DNA from: Desulfosarcina sp. BuS5
GTDB taxonomy: Bacteria > Desulfobacterota > Desulfobacteria > Desulfobacterales > BuS5
Assembly: GCF_028752835.1 (NCBI RefSeq)
Contig: NZ_CP087952.1
Location: 1,469,041-1,533,040 of the forward strand
DNA length: 64,000 nt
Direction of reading: 5' to 3'
The position numbers and the translations under genes are program-made. The number at the start of each line of letters is the position of its first letter. Within the stretch, counting starts at the first letter, position 1. This document shows positions 45,908 to 57,629 of the stretch, one piece after another. The notes below the pieces were generated by a model, which was given only the letters and a program-made list of their open reading frames with translations, had not been told where the DNA came from and searched no databases.

Positions 45908-47815
45908 ATGTACATCGCCACAATACCAAATCGCAAATCGCCACCGGCCATTTTGCTCCGCGAAAGTTATCGCGAGAAAGGAAAGGTCAAAAGTCGCACA
46001 TTGGCAAACCTTTCCAGTTTGCCCCCACAGTCTGTTGAAATCCTGCGCCGTTCTCTCAAGGGCGAGAATCTTGTCTCTACCGATGCCTTTGAAATCATCG
46101 AAGACGGATCTCCCGCTCATGGTCATGTTGATGCCGCAATGACAGCCATGAGGCGGATGGTTGCAGCACGCATTCTTGAGCCCAAATCAAAACTGGCAAC
46201 CACACTTTGGTGGGCGGATACAACACTGCCTGAGATATTGGACGTCAGTGATGCTGATGAAGACGATCTTTACGGTGCGATGGACTGGCTGTTTGAACGT
46301 CAGGGCCGCATTGAAAAAAAGTTGGCGGACCGCCATCTCAAGAATAATGCTTTGGCACTGTATGACCTGACATCGAGCTATTTTGAAGGCTGTACGTGCC
46401 CGCTTGCTGCTTTGGGACACAACCGCGATGGGAAGAGGGGTAAGCTTCAGGTTAACTATGGACTGCTCACGAATCAAAAGGGCATCCCGGTAGCGGTGTC
46501 GGTCTTTGAAGGTAACACGGGCGACCCGAAGACACTTATGCCGCAGGTTGAGAAAATGCGGGATGCGTTTGGTATCGAGAAGTTTGTGATGGTTGGGGAT
46601 CGCGGGATGTTGACCCAGAAGCAAATTGATGCATTGCATGATATCGATGGCCTTGACTGGATTGGTGCGCTTCGTCCTGAGGCAATCAAGAAACTCGCCA
46701 CCAGCGGTGCTATCCAAATGGGACTTTTTGATGAGCGTAACCTTTTTGAAGTAAAGCACCCGGACTTTTCTGGCGAACGTCTGATTGCTTGCCGGAATGC
46801 GGAACTTGCTCACAGGCGAGCCATAAAGCGAGATAGTTTGCTTAAAGCCACAGTCAAGGAACTGGATAAAGTCAGGGGCATGGTTCGAAAAGGACGATTG
46901 AGGGGAAAAAAAGAGATTGACGATCGGGTGCGCACAATACTGAAAAAGTACAGAATCGGAAAACACTTCAATCTTGATATCCGGGAAGACGGGTTTATTT
47001 ACAAAGTCAATGAGGACGAGCTCATTGCCGAAATAACGGCAAAGAGCAAGGGCAATCAAGAGTTAATCGAAAAGCGCCTTAAAAGAAGCCGAACTCACAT
47101 TGAGTCTATCTCCAGGCAATTGGCAAAGCTTAGCCGGAAGATCGACAAAGGCCGGCTGCATGGACAGGACAAGATTGGTGTTCGTGTCGGCAAGGTTATC
47201 AACAAGTACAAGGTCGGCAAGCATTTCGAACTCGACATTCGTGACAACGATTTCAGCTTCGGAATCAATCGAGATAAGGTCAAAAAAGAGGCTGCAGTCG
47301 ATGGAATCTACATCGTACGAACCAGCCTTTCCAAAGAGAGAATGGATGCAAACGAGACGGTACGCAGCTATAAGTTACTCAGCCAGGCCGAAAGAGCGTT
47401 TCGTTCCTTCAAGACCGTAGATCTTATGGTACGCCCCATTCGCCACCGCCTCGAAGATCGCGTTCGGGCTCACATATTTTTGTGCATGCTCGCCTACTAT
47501 GTGCAGTGGCACATGATGGAAGCATGGAGGCCACTCCTTTATGCCGACGAAGATCAAAAAGCTAAAAACCTGCGTGATCCAGTGGCCCCTGCAAAGCGCT
47601 CGGATTCAGCGATGAAAAAAATAAGGACTAAACGACTCGACGATGGGTCAAGAGTTCACTCCTTCCGAAGCCTTCTCGGCCATCTTGGTTCAATTGTCCG
47701 TGCCACTTGTCACTGTTCAGGCGAGAAAGATACATCGAATACTTTTACGATGATCACCAAGCGTAACCAAAAACAGCAAAAAGCATTCGATTTGCTCCAG
47801 ACGATACGTGTGTAG
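45908..47815 (+). CDS. IS1634-family transposase
   Basis: About 635 residues from the ATG at 45908 (MYIATIPNRKSPPAILLRES); an upstream TTG would add nine residues. IS4-superfamily DDE core: YDLTSSYFEGC, MVGDRGMLTQKQIDAL, and a late Glu in LLSQAERAFRSFKTVDL. The middle contains two copies of one module (KGRLRGKKEIDDRVRTILKK against KGRLHGQDKIGVRVGKVINK), an internal duplication typical of the long insert in these transposases. Intact. Clear terminal inverted repeats could not be located, so element ends are left open. Confidence 0.88.
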   Translation: MYIATIPNRKSPPAILLRESYREKGKVKSRTLANLSSLPPQSVEILRRSLKGENLVSTDAFEIIEDGSPAHGHVDAAMTAMRRMVAARILEPKSKLATTLWWADTTLPEILDVSDADEDDLYGAMDWLFERQGRIEKKLADRHLKNNALALYDLTSSYFEGCTCPLAALGHNRDGKRGKLQVNYGLLTNQKGIPVAVSVFEGNTGDPKTLMPQVEKMRDAFGIEKFVMVGDRGMLTQKQIDALHDIDGLDWIGALRPEAIKKLATSGAIQMGLFDERNLFEVKHPDFSGERLIACRNAELAHRRAIKRDSLLKATVKELDKVRGMVRKGRLRGKKEIDDRVRTILKKYRIGKHFNLDIREDGFIYKVNEDELIAEITAKSKGNQELIEKRLKRSRTHIESISRQLAKLSRKIDKGRLHGQDKIGVRVGKVINKYKVGKHFELDIRDNDFSFGINRDKVKKEAAVDGIYIVRTSLSKERMDANETVRSYKLLSQAERAFRSFKTVDLMVRPIRHRLEDRVRAHIFLCMLAYYVQWHMMEAWRPLLYADEDQKAKNLRDPVAPAKRSDSAMKKIRTKRLDDGSRVHSFRSLLGHLGSIVRATCHCSGEKDTSNTFTMITKRNQKQQKAFDLLQTIRV

Positions 47816-49701
47816 ACAGTACGATCGCATCAAGGCGAATTCTAACAATATGTATTTACAGGATATTTATGCTTTTTTAAAAATAGATGGGAGACAACCA
47901 GCGGTCCTCTCGTGCCAAGATAAATCCGAATCGTTGGGATAAGACACAAGGTCTTTGAAACTCGATATTGTTACCAAGTGGGTGCTCGGGAAACGGTTTG
48001 TTTCCTTCATCTCTGCAGGGCTTGCTCTGGCATTGATGTTAAGATAGTCCCACCTGACTAAAGACTAACCAGCAGGTCAGTAGCGAAGTCCACAGGTAAA
48101 CCCGGTAACGGGAGTCTGGAGCTGGACGGAGCAAGATTGCAGGCTCTGTATTGAGCCCCGAAAAATGTATGGTTGTGGTCATTGTGATAATCCTGCTTGC
48201 AGGAAAAAGCCGACGCTTTGGAGACAGCGGAAGGCAGCAGTCCTGAATATGCTAAGGCAAGTATTCAGGACACCACCGGGGTCTTAGACCAGGGCATGTA
48301 CTCAAAGGGGTAGCTCGGGAACTTGGGAGACCCGGATGTTTCCTTGGGTAAAAAGAACGGTAACAGGAAATCCAGCGCAAGCGAAATCCCGGCGTTGCAT
48401 AGGAATGTCCCGCCTTGCAACGAGTCTGCCATTGGCAGAAACACAAACATTAAAAGATGGGCGATACAAGGTATCAGGGGAGGATAGCGAAGAGCGAACG
48501 AACCTGAGATAAACATTCGGAAGTCTTAGCAGATCATAGTACCGATGATTAAGAATTGAACTATCTTGATCGGAAAGGTGGGGAAGTGATGCCCAAGCGA
48601 CCCACTGCAGGGAAGGTGAAGCAGGGTATAACGTTTTTTTGGCAGGAATTATGGGAGATACACAGATGTCACAAACCATATCAACAAAAAGCCGAGAAAT
48701 TGCAAGAACGGTCGCTTGCAATTCCAGACCGATAGAATGGGGACAACCACCGGTGTTAACAGGTGGGTCATCCCTTATCAAAATCGAGCTGCTTGCTCAA
48801 AGTAATCCTGAACTGGTATTTACATCAGTAGTCCATCGGATAGACTTTGATTTACTGAAACAATCCTTTCGTAAAATTCGGAAAAGCAAATCTGCAGGAG
48901 TGGACAAGGTTACGGCAAAGGAGTATGCCGAAAATCTTGATCAAAACCTCTATAATCTGTATGAACGACTGCGGAGAGGACAGTACGTTGCGTCTCCTGT
49001 AAAGCGTATCTGGATAGACAAGGAAGGAGGGAAAAAGCGTCCAATTGGCATACCTGTACTTGAGGATAAAATTGTCCAGAAAGCAGCAGCAGCCATATTG
49101 AATGTCATATTTGACAGGAATTTTTACAATTTTTCCCATGCATTCAGAAAAGGTCGGAGCCAACACATGGCAATCAAAGATTTACGTGAGCAATGCTTGA
49201 AGCAGAATATCAGCTGGATAGTAAGCGCAGATATTACAGGACTATTTGACAATATTAATCACGAGTTACTTAAAGACATGATACGTCGGAGAGTAAGTGA
49301 CGGCGGAATGATTCGCCTGATAGGGAAGTGGTTGAATGCAGGCGTAATGGAGGAAGGCAACCTGACGTACTCTGAAACGGGCACTCCACAGGGAGGAGTA
49401 ATTTCCCCTGTGCTCAGTAATATCTTTCTTCATTATGTTTTAGATGACTGGTACGTGAAAGAAGTGATCCCCCGGATGAAAGGGAGATGCTCCATCATAC
49501 GCTGGGCGGATGATTTCATCCTCGGGTTCGAGTATGAAAAAGACGCATTGCGTGTCATGGATGTATTACCCAGGCGGTTCGAACAGTTCGAGCTGTCACT
49601 TCACCCGGAAAAGACAAAACTGATTCGATTTTCCAAACGCATTAGCGGAAAGGGAAACGGGACGTTTGATTTTTTAGGGTTTACATTTTACTGGTCAAAA
49701 T

Positions 49702-51009
49702 CAGTAGTGTCCGGTTAAGTTTTTGCATATAGCATTTGCTCTTTGATAATCAGATTATTAGACCATACGTTTTTTTCGTCAGTACGTAATTCGTTCTGGA
49801 TGGTATTTCTAAGCTGACGAATCCTCTTTATTGATACAGGTTCATTAAACTGTTCATGGCAGTATATGGCCATAAGCAGGTAGGTTATTAACCCCGCAAG
49901 GATTTGAACCATCAGGCCATATCTACTGTGAGCAATCAAGTGGTACACTTTTAAATGTTTCTTCCACCATTTGAAAAAAGTTTCGATATCCCATCTAAGC
50001 TTATAAACGGTTGCAACCTGCTCGGCTGTAAGATCATAACGATCAGTTGCCACAAAATATTTGACACCGGCAATTTTATAACCAACCAGTCGAACCGGCT
50101 TTCTGGTCTGGTTTACCCCAGGAGTGCCAAGAAGAACCACAGCATCATAAAAAATATAGCTGTCGGGATCAACAGGCTGCTCTTTGATAATAGTTCTTGT
50201 TGTTTTCGCTTTGATGCGGCAAACAAAATGTTTTTTTTCATCCTGAAGAAGATCAAAATCCTTATGTGATTGATACCCCCGATCCATGATTCCTGTTTGG
50301 CCTTTTGTAAGGATAGACCTGACAAAGGGGCGTTCAGCGCCATTTCCATTTGTCAGATGAATTTTTATAGGAATCTTGCGATTGACATCAAAGCCGAAAT
50401 GGCCTTTTGCTTTTTTAGCGCCTTTTCTGTAATCAGCCCAGTACATGGACAGAACTGCATCAATTAAAGATCCATCAATGGAAACGAGTTCACCGAGATC
50501 TGAATAATTTGATGGTAAAGCATTTTGTGCCTGGCTGCAAAGAGCTTGAAAAACATATTCAAGCTGTTCAAGCCCTCGAGAATTGATAATTTCGGAAAAA
50601 CTGCTACGACTGATCCCTCCATCTGGAGCGACACATTCTTTGGCAAAATCGTCTTCTTTAAGGTGTTGAATAAGATCACGAGCTGATTCATGTTCTTGTA
50701 GATGGAAAAATATCAGTGCGTGAAGCTGATCTTCAAAAGTCATTTTCAATGGCCTGTGACCTCGGGATTTAAGCTGTGGCGTGTCAGGAAAAATCTTTTG
50801 CAAAGGTTTGAGAAATCGAGCATGAGATTGGGGATTAAAATTCTTTTTTGGGATATTGAATATGTCCATTTTTGTCTTAACTCCTTGTTATAATTATATT
50901 TTATAACAAAACGATAAAAAATTTTTATTTGGTTTGTCAAGTAAAAAATGAACATTTTTCTAATTTTTTTATCCCATATAACATGCAAAAACCTAACCGG
51001 ACACTACTG
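49702..51009 (-). mobile_element. IS4-family insertion sequence, copy 2
   Basis: 1308 bp, same inverted ends as copy 1, with a 9-bp target duplication ggtcaaaat at 49693-49701 and 51010-51018. It differs from copy 1 by one missing base near the right end and very few substitutions. Confidence 0.96.
49715..50869 (-). CDS. IS4-family DDE transposase (copy 2)
   Basis: 384 residues, identical to the copy at 16418 except for one D to N change in the C-terminal VWSNNLIIKEQ. DDE motifs and the YREK signature are intact, so it is probably functional. Confidence 0.93.
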   Translation of the reverse strand: MDIFNIPKKNFNPQSHARFLKPLQKIFPDTPQLKSRGHRPLKMTFEDQLHALIFFHLQEHESARDLIQHLKEDDFAKECVAPDGGISRSSFSEIINSRGLEQLEYVFQALCSQAQNALPSNYSDLGELVSIDGSLIDAVLSMYWADYRKGAKKAKGHFGFDVNRKIPIKIHLTNGNGAERPFVRSILTKGQTGIMDRGYQSHKDFDLLQDEKKHFVCRIKAKTTRTIIKEQPVDPDSYIFYDAVVLLGTPGVNQTRKPVRLVGYKIAGVKYFVATDRYDLTAEQVATVYKLRWDIETFFKWWKKHLKVYHLIAHSRYGLMVQILAGLITYLLMAIYCHEQFNEPVSIKRIRQLRNTIQNELRTDEKNVWSNNLIIKEQMLYAKT

Positions 51010-51422
51010 GGTCAAAATCATTAAAAGGGTACATGGTAATAAAGAAAAAGACGGCAAGAAAGCGTTCAAGCCGTTTTATGAAGAGAATATGGATATGGTG
51101 CAAGGATAACCGTCATAAGCCAATGGCCGAGCAGTATGAGATTCTTTGCAGTAAACTGCGAGGTTTTTACCAGTACTTTGGAGTAATAAGTAACTACAAA
51201 GTGCTGGAAGTTGTGTTTGAATATACTGAGAAAGCATGGCGTCGATGGTTAAGCCGAAGAAGTCACAAGGGCGAAGTAATGTTCGAGGACTTGCGCACAA
51301 CATACCCACTGCCATTACCCAGAATAGTCCATAATATTTGATGCCGTAAGGGCTGCAAAGTTATACGCCAAACGGGGTGTCGCCTGTTTGGTTGATAATC
51401 CGGTAAAAAGGATTTGAACCGA

Positions 51423-51490
51423 GGAACCGTATGAGGGAAATCTTCACGTACGGGTCTGTAGGGGGGGCGTCGGGTAACCGATGCTCCTAC
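51423..51490 (+). ncRNA. group II intron domains V and VI
   Basis: ccgtatgagggaaatcttca and on to cgtacggg forms the catalytic domain V hairpin (stem, gaaa tetraloop, bulge). The next hairpin gtaggggg...ctcctac has an unpaired A in the 3' strand (ggtaaccg), the expected domain VI branch point. The intron therefore ends at or near 51490. Confidence 0.8.
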
Positions 51491-52137
51491 CTGGACTGTG
51501 TTAGGTATGCGCGAATAAACCGGGCCAGTGAGTCGATATCTTCCTCCACGCCCCAAGCTTTGGCGCGACCTGATGGATTGCCGGAAAGATCTATCGTTTA
51601 CGTTCGGTTTTTTTCTCAGGGGTGCTTTTGTCTTGTTTAATCTCACGACTGTACCCTGTCCCGATAGGATCGACAAAAACCAGATCGGTGAATGCCAACC
51701 AGCTTTTCGGATTTTCCACAATACGTGCCGGCATTGGCGGCACAGTGCCGTCTTCATTGAAAACAACACGTTGCGGCCCCATCGCCCCAATATGAAGGTA
51801 TGCGGATGCCGCACCCGGACCGCCGTTAAATACAAACGTAAGCGGCCGCTTATCCTGGCCCTTTTGTTGGACACAATAAGATATGTAAAATATCCGACCG
51901 ACCGGTTCTGACTGTTCATTTTGGACTGTGATTGAAGCTGCAGTGGCCGTGTATTTTATTTTTTTATTGTCTATCTCGATAGAATGCTGTGTAGCCGAAC
52001 GATTCGAGGCGTCCAACACCGCGGTGGCACCATTCAGAGCAGAAGGCGCTGTTTTCGGTTCTTCCTGTGCATACGCGCCCGCAGCAGGTTGAAAAAAGCA
52101 ATATTATACGGAAAAAAGAATGATAATAATCCACCGA
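51491..52137 (-). pseudogene. S10-type serine carboxypeptidase-like gene, broken
   Basis: The largest piece (51591-52019) reads IFYISYCVQQKGQDKRPLTF then VFNGGPGAASAYLHIGAMGP and FVDPIGTGYSR, the N-terminal third of an S10 peptidase. After a frameshift the sequence continues AWGVEEDIDSLARFIRAYLT and is then cut off by the intron before the GESYG nucleophile. At the 5' end a signal-peptide-like stretch ending AYAQEE is also out of frame. So at least two frameshifts plus truncation. It lies just downstream of the HPF-sigma gene and may once have belonged to the island. Confidence 0.8.
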
Positions 52138-52138
52138 A

Positions 52139-53209
52139 TCATTCGGGTCCCCCGTTCCTGAAATCTGAAAGCAGGTCACCGGTCTGAGCTTCAAATCCCG
52201 CCTCCAGCAGTCTTTCTCGAACATAATGATTGGCCTTGCTGATCCGGGCCGTAACGGTGGGCAGATCGACATCCAAGATGCTTGTCATTTCTTCCTCAGC
52301 GATATCCTCAAACTCATGCAGCATCAAAGCACGGCGCCAGGCGATGGGCAGATCCTTTAACAAGCGAAGCGTATACCCTACCTTTTGATCGTCACGCGCG
52401 CTTGCAGCAGGGGTTTCTGAGGCCTCGCCGGCAATCACATCTTCGATGCGCAGCAGTTCATCCGGCTGCCAGAATTCATAAAATTCTTCACCGGCCATGC
52501 TTTCGGTTTGATCCGCAGGATCAAGCAACACCGGCTCCTCCAAGGGAACCATTTCACCGAAGGTCCTGCTTGCCTGCACTTCTTTGTCAAGCACCCTATG
52601 CATTTCCTTGAGCATGCGCAGGTACGCCGCATGGCTGTCCATGCCTGCTTCCCAATCAGCGATTACAGCTGCCACGACTTCGCCCACGACATCCTGCACC
52701 GTGGGGTAATCGGGGGGCAAATCACCCTGACTATGCAGGAAGGCAAGTTCCCTTTTCACCGCACGTTCGAGATTAGGCAAAAGTGTATCAGTGAGTGCGG
52801 ATGCATCATTGACGCCACCGGTCGGCAGCGTATTTCGATGCGCCCTATAGTTTTCAAGACGCGACAGGCGCGTCTGGCGTTTATGGGACTCCTGTCGGCG
52901 CACACGATCAGTGTGATTATTAACCTTTCTGAGAAGTGCCTTGACTGCCCCGTCAATGGCTATCTCCAGATTTTCTGCACTGCTTTCCGATACCAGGATC
53001 GTTTTTGGCGGCACATGCATGCGAAGTTTGATTCGATAAGCATCTCGGCCATCACCCCGCTTTCTGATAACGGCGGCTATTTCGCTGCGTTCTAGCCCGA
53101 TACCCGTCAAACGAGGTACAATGTGACGATTAACCCGGTTTTCGAGCGTCGTCTCGATATGTTTTTGATCGACTGGATCACTCTTTACAAATGTAAAACT
53201 CAGTTTCAT
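52139..53209 (-). CDS. HPF/RaiA ribosome-hibernation domain fused to sigma-70-like regions
   Basis: 356 residues. Residues 1-100 match the S30AE/HPF fold (MKLSFTFVKSDPVDQKHIET, AAVIRKRGDGRDAYRIKLRM, IDGAVKALLRKVNNHTDRVR), which binds the small ribosomal subunit. Residues about 145-215 (NLERAVKRELAFLHSQGDLP, VQDVVGEVVAAVIADW) resemble sigma region 2, and residues about 278-335 (LLKDLPIAWRRALMLHEFED, EEEMTSILDVDLPTVTARIS) match sigma-70 region 4. The joining of translational dormancy and transcription modules is unusual. It is the last intact gene of the leftward chaperone series, with aagggggg before the ATG. I infer a stress regulator of the island; no activity is proven. Confidence 0.75.
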   Translation of the reverse strand: MKLSFTFVKSDPVDQKHIETTLENRVNRHIVPRLTGIGLERSEIAAVIRKRGDGRDAYRIKLRMHVPPKTILVSESSAENLEIAIDGAVKALLRKVNNHTDRVRRQESHKRQTRLSRLENYRAHRNTLPTGGVNDASALTDTLLPNLERAVKRELAFLHSQGDLPPDYPTVQDVVGEVVAAVIADWEAGMDSHAAYLRMLKEMHRVLDKEVQASRTFGEMVPLEEPVLLDPADQTESMAGEEFYEFWQPDELLRIEDVIAGEASETPAASARDDQKVGYTLRLLKDLPIAWRRALMLHEFEDIAEEEMTSILDVDLPTVTARISKANHYVRERLLEAGFEAQTGDLLSDFRNGGPE

Positions 53210-53325
53210 TTGATCCCCCTTGTCCCGGGCATGGATGCGTCACTCCGCCTCAGTGCTTGCACAAAATGAAGTCATCGGCCAAGATGGAAAAGTCTTTATA
53301 CGCCTCAATTCTTGGATAGAGAAAA

Positions 53326-53745
53326 TTATGAGGCTGTCGTCACCGCAACGCGTGCCGGCCGGATCAGCCGCCCGTTGAGCAGGCATCCCTTCTGATGGAC
53401 TTGGGCCACAACATTGACAGGAAGCTCGCTGCTTTTCAGCGTCATAACGGCCTCGTGCCGTTCCGGATCAAATGGTTGCCCCTGTGGGTCGATGATTTCA
53501 ACGCCGAAATCCGCAAGCACCGCAGCCAGCTTACCCAAGGTCAGCTCAATACCCCGTCGCAGGCCCTCTGCATCAGCTTCACTGTCAGGGGCGAACAAGC
53601 ATACTTTCGGCGTCAGGATTCTTGCTCCGGGTCGCCCGGAGAGAGTATTGGTCAGCAGATCCATCCGGCGGGTCAGGTTCTCCAGATCCGCAAACGGATT
53701 TCGCCAGCCTATTGACGGTAAACCAAATAGATTTCTTGTAAGCAT
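53326..53745 (-). CDS. GrpE-like nucleotide exchange factor with Hsp20-like N-terminus
   Basis: 139 residues. Residues about 56-139 match the GrpE C-terminal half: EGLRRGIELTLGKLAAVLAD, then IDPQGQPFDPERHEAV, and the beta-wing NVVAQVHQKGCLLNGRLIRP. The long N-terminal coiled coil of GrpE is absent. Residues 1-40 (MLTRNLFGLPSIGWRNPFAD, LENLTRRMDLL) instead look like the start of bacterial Hsp20 proteins. So it is a short chimera. It presumably promotes ADP release from the island DnaK, but dimerisation may differ. Weak agga before the ATG. Confidence 0.7.
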   Translation of the reverse strand: MLTRNLFGLPSIGWRNPFADLENLTRRMDLLTNTLSGRPGARILTPKVCLFAPDSEADAEGLRRGIELTLGKLAAVLADFGVEIIDPQGQPFDPERHEAVMTLKSSELPVNVVAQVHQKGCLLNGRLIRPARVAVTTAS

Positions 53746-53801
53746 GACTGTTTCCTACTTTTGTATGAAGTTGTAATTATTCATAAAATCGTTGTGAAGC
53801 T

Positions 53802-54368
53802 TTAGGTAGTTTTAACCTCGATTTGTTTTACATCCGATTTCGGAAGCGCCTTTCTCGGCATGGTCACTGTCAACACACCTTTTTTAAAGGAGGCATTGAT
53901 TTTGTCCTGATCCGCGTCCTCCGGAAGGGAAAGCACCCGCTGAAACGAGCCGTAGGAGCGCTCCATCCGGTAGTAGTTCTTTTCCTTCTGCTCCTTTTCC
54001 TGTTTTTTTTCGCCTCTGATGGTCAGGGTGTCGTTAACGATCTCCAACTTGACATCCTTTTCATCCACACCGGGTATCTCAACGGTAATTTTGTACTCAT
54101 TGTCAGTGGCGCCTAAATCCAGGGTGGGCTTCAGGATGCCGTCAGCCAGTCGCGGAAACAGAGGCTGGTCAAAACCGAAAGAGGACAGCCCGAACCCGCG
54201 GAATGCCTGATCGAAAAGCCGGTCGATCTCATGATGAAACTGCTGCAGTGGATGAGCCGGCACGCCGCCTTGATCTTTGGCGTTTTCGCGTTTCACCGGC
54301 ACCATTTTGCCAGCATCTTCTTCTTCCTTCTTGAACCAATTCCAGGGAATCCATTTTTTAATGTTCAT
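53802..54368 (-). CDS. small heat-shock protein, Hsp20 family
   Basis: 188 residues from ATG 54368, chosen for its aggaggt. Alpha-crystallin domain: ATDNEYKITVEIPGVDEKDV, KLEIVNDTLTIRGEKKQEKE, ASFKKGVLTVTMPRK. The C-terminus lacks a clean IxI motif but has VKQIEVK. It binds unfolding proteins without ATP and hands them to DnaK and ClpB, both encoded in this block. The 234-bp gap upstream (54399-54632) is AT-rich compared with the island and could hold its own promoter. Confidence 0.93.
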   Translation of the reverse strand: MNIKKWIPWNWFKKEEEDAGKMVPVKRENAKDQGGVPAHPLQQFHHEIDRLFDQAFRGFGLSSFGFDQPLFPRLADGILKPTLDLGATDNEYKITVEIPGVDEKDVKLEIVNDTLTIRGEKKQEKEQKEKNYYRMERSYGSFQRVLSLPEDADQDKINASFKKGVLTVTMPRKALPKSDVKQIEVKTT

Positions 54369-54632
54369 TGTGCACCTCCTATCGTTGAATGTTAACATTA
54401 TAAATAGCCTTTTGACAAAAAAGTAATGCTTAATATTTCTGTGTCAAGAGGCTTGGCAAAATCATCTTAGCATTATAAGTATCAGTAATATTAGTATAAA
54501 ATAATTATTATCGGAAAAATGGAGACAAAATATTGAGTTGCCGATTTCCGAAAAATAGGAGAATCAAAGCCCATAACTGGTCAGTAGAGACGAAAAGGTA
54601 ATGAAGCTAAAAGAAAGATTGTAGACGGTTGG

Positions 54633-54899
54633 TCAAAACAGCGGGCTTAACAAGTGCGCCGCCGCGTTCACCAGCCGTGTTCCAGGCGGCAGCTGCTTAA
54701 AATCATCGGCCACAACCTCTGCGGCGTCAGACAGCAACCTGTCGAGCCAAGCCTCAATATCACGGTTTAATCCGGTACTGTGCACAAAAGTACTCAATTC
54801 GAAATTGAGCCGGAAACTACGAATGTCGAGGTTCGCGCTGGCGAGCCACGACAGCATACACAAGGCCTGGAGCACACCGGATGCGTTTATTTCGGCCAT
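54633..54899 (-). pseudogene. cardiolipin synthase (phospholipase D superfamily), C-terminal remnant
   Basis: 88 codons. ASANLDIRSFRLNFELSTFV and then RLVNAAAHLLSPLF match the extreme C-terminus of ClsA-type cardiolipin synthases just after the second HKD motif. Both catalytic motifs are missing. It probably marks a deletion between clpB and hsp20. Confidence 0.7.
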
Positions 54900-54992
54900 G
54901 AATTGTACCCTTTTACCAGTATCGGGCTGTGAGGATCGCGTATCGGATTTCGTATTGCCGGGTTTATGCGACTACCGTGCTCTCCTCCGCTG

Positions 54993-57602
<2,610 letters not shown>

Positions 57603-57629
57603 TGTGTCATTCCTCCATTATTAAAACTG

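Larger units (their letters stand above)
48651..51341 (+). pseudogene. group II intron reverse transcriptase/maturase, split by IS
   Basis: Before the IS: RT domain with KSKSAGVDKVTAKEYAENL, RPIGIPVLEDKIVQKA, TPQGGVISPVLSNI and the catalytic RWADDFILGF (a WADD variant of YADD), ending FDFLGFTFYWSKS. After the IS, the maturase domain continues: CSKLRGFYQYFGVISNYKVL to LPRIVHNI. Removing the IS and one 9-bp duplication gives the continuous frame YWSKSLKGYMVIKKK. No HNH endonuclease domain is present. Start ATG 48651 with caggaa upstream. Disrupted in its present state. Confidence 0.9.
47912..51490 (+). mobile_element. group II intron interrupted by an IS4-family element
   Basis: A structured, gene-free 5' part from about 47912 (gtgcc, a plausible variant of the GUGYG start) leads to a reverse transcriptase gene and ends with domain V and VI structures at 51423-51490. 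The 5' boundary is estimated. The IS at 49702-51009 splits the RT gene. The intron abuts the S10 peptidase remnant on its right; the left side does not continue that gene, so rearrangement has occurred. Confidence 0.75.
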
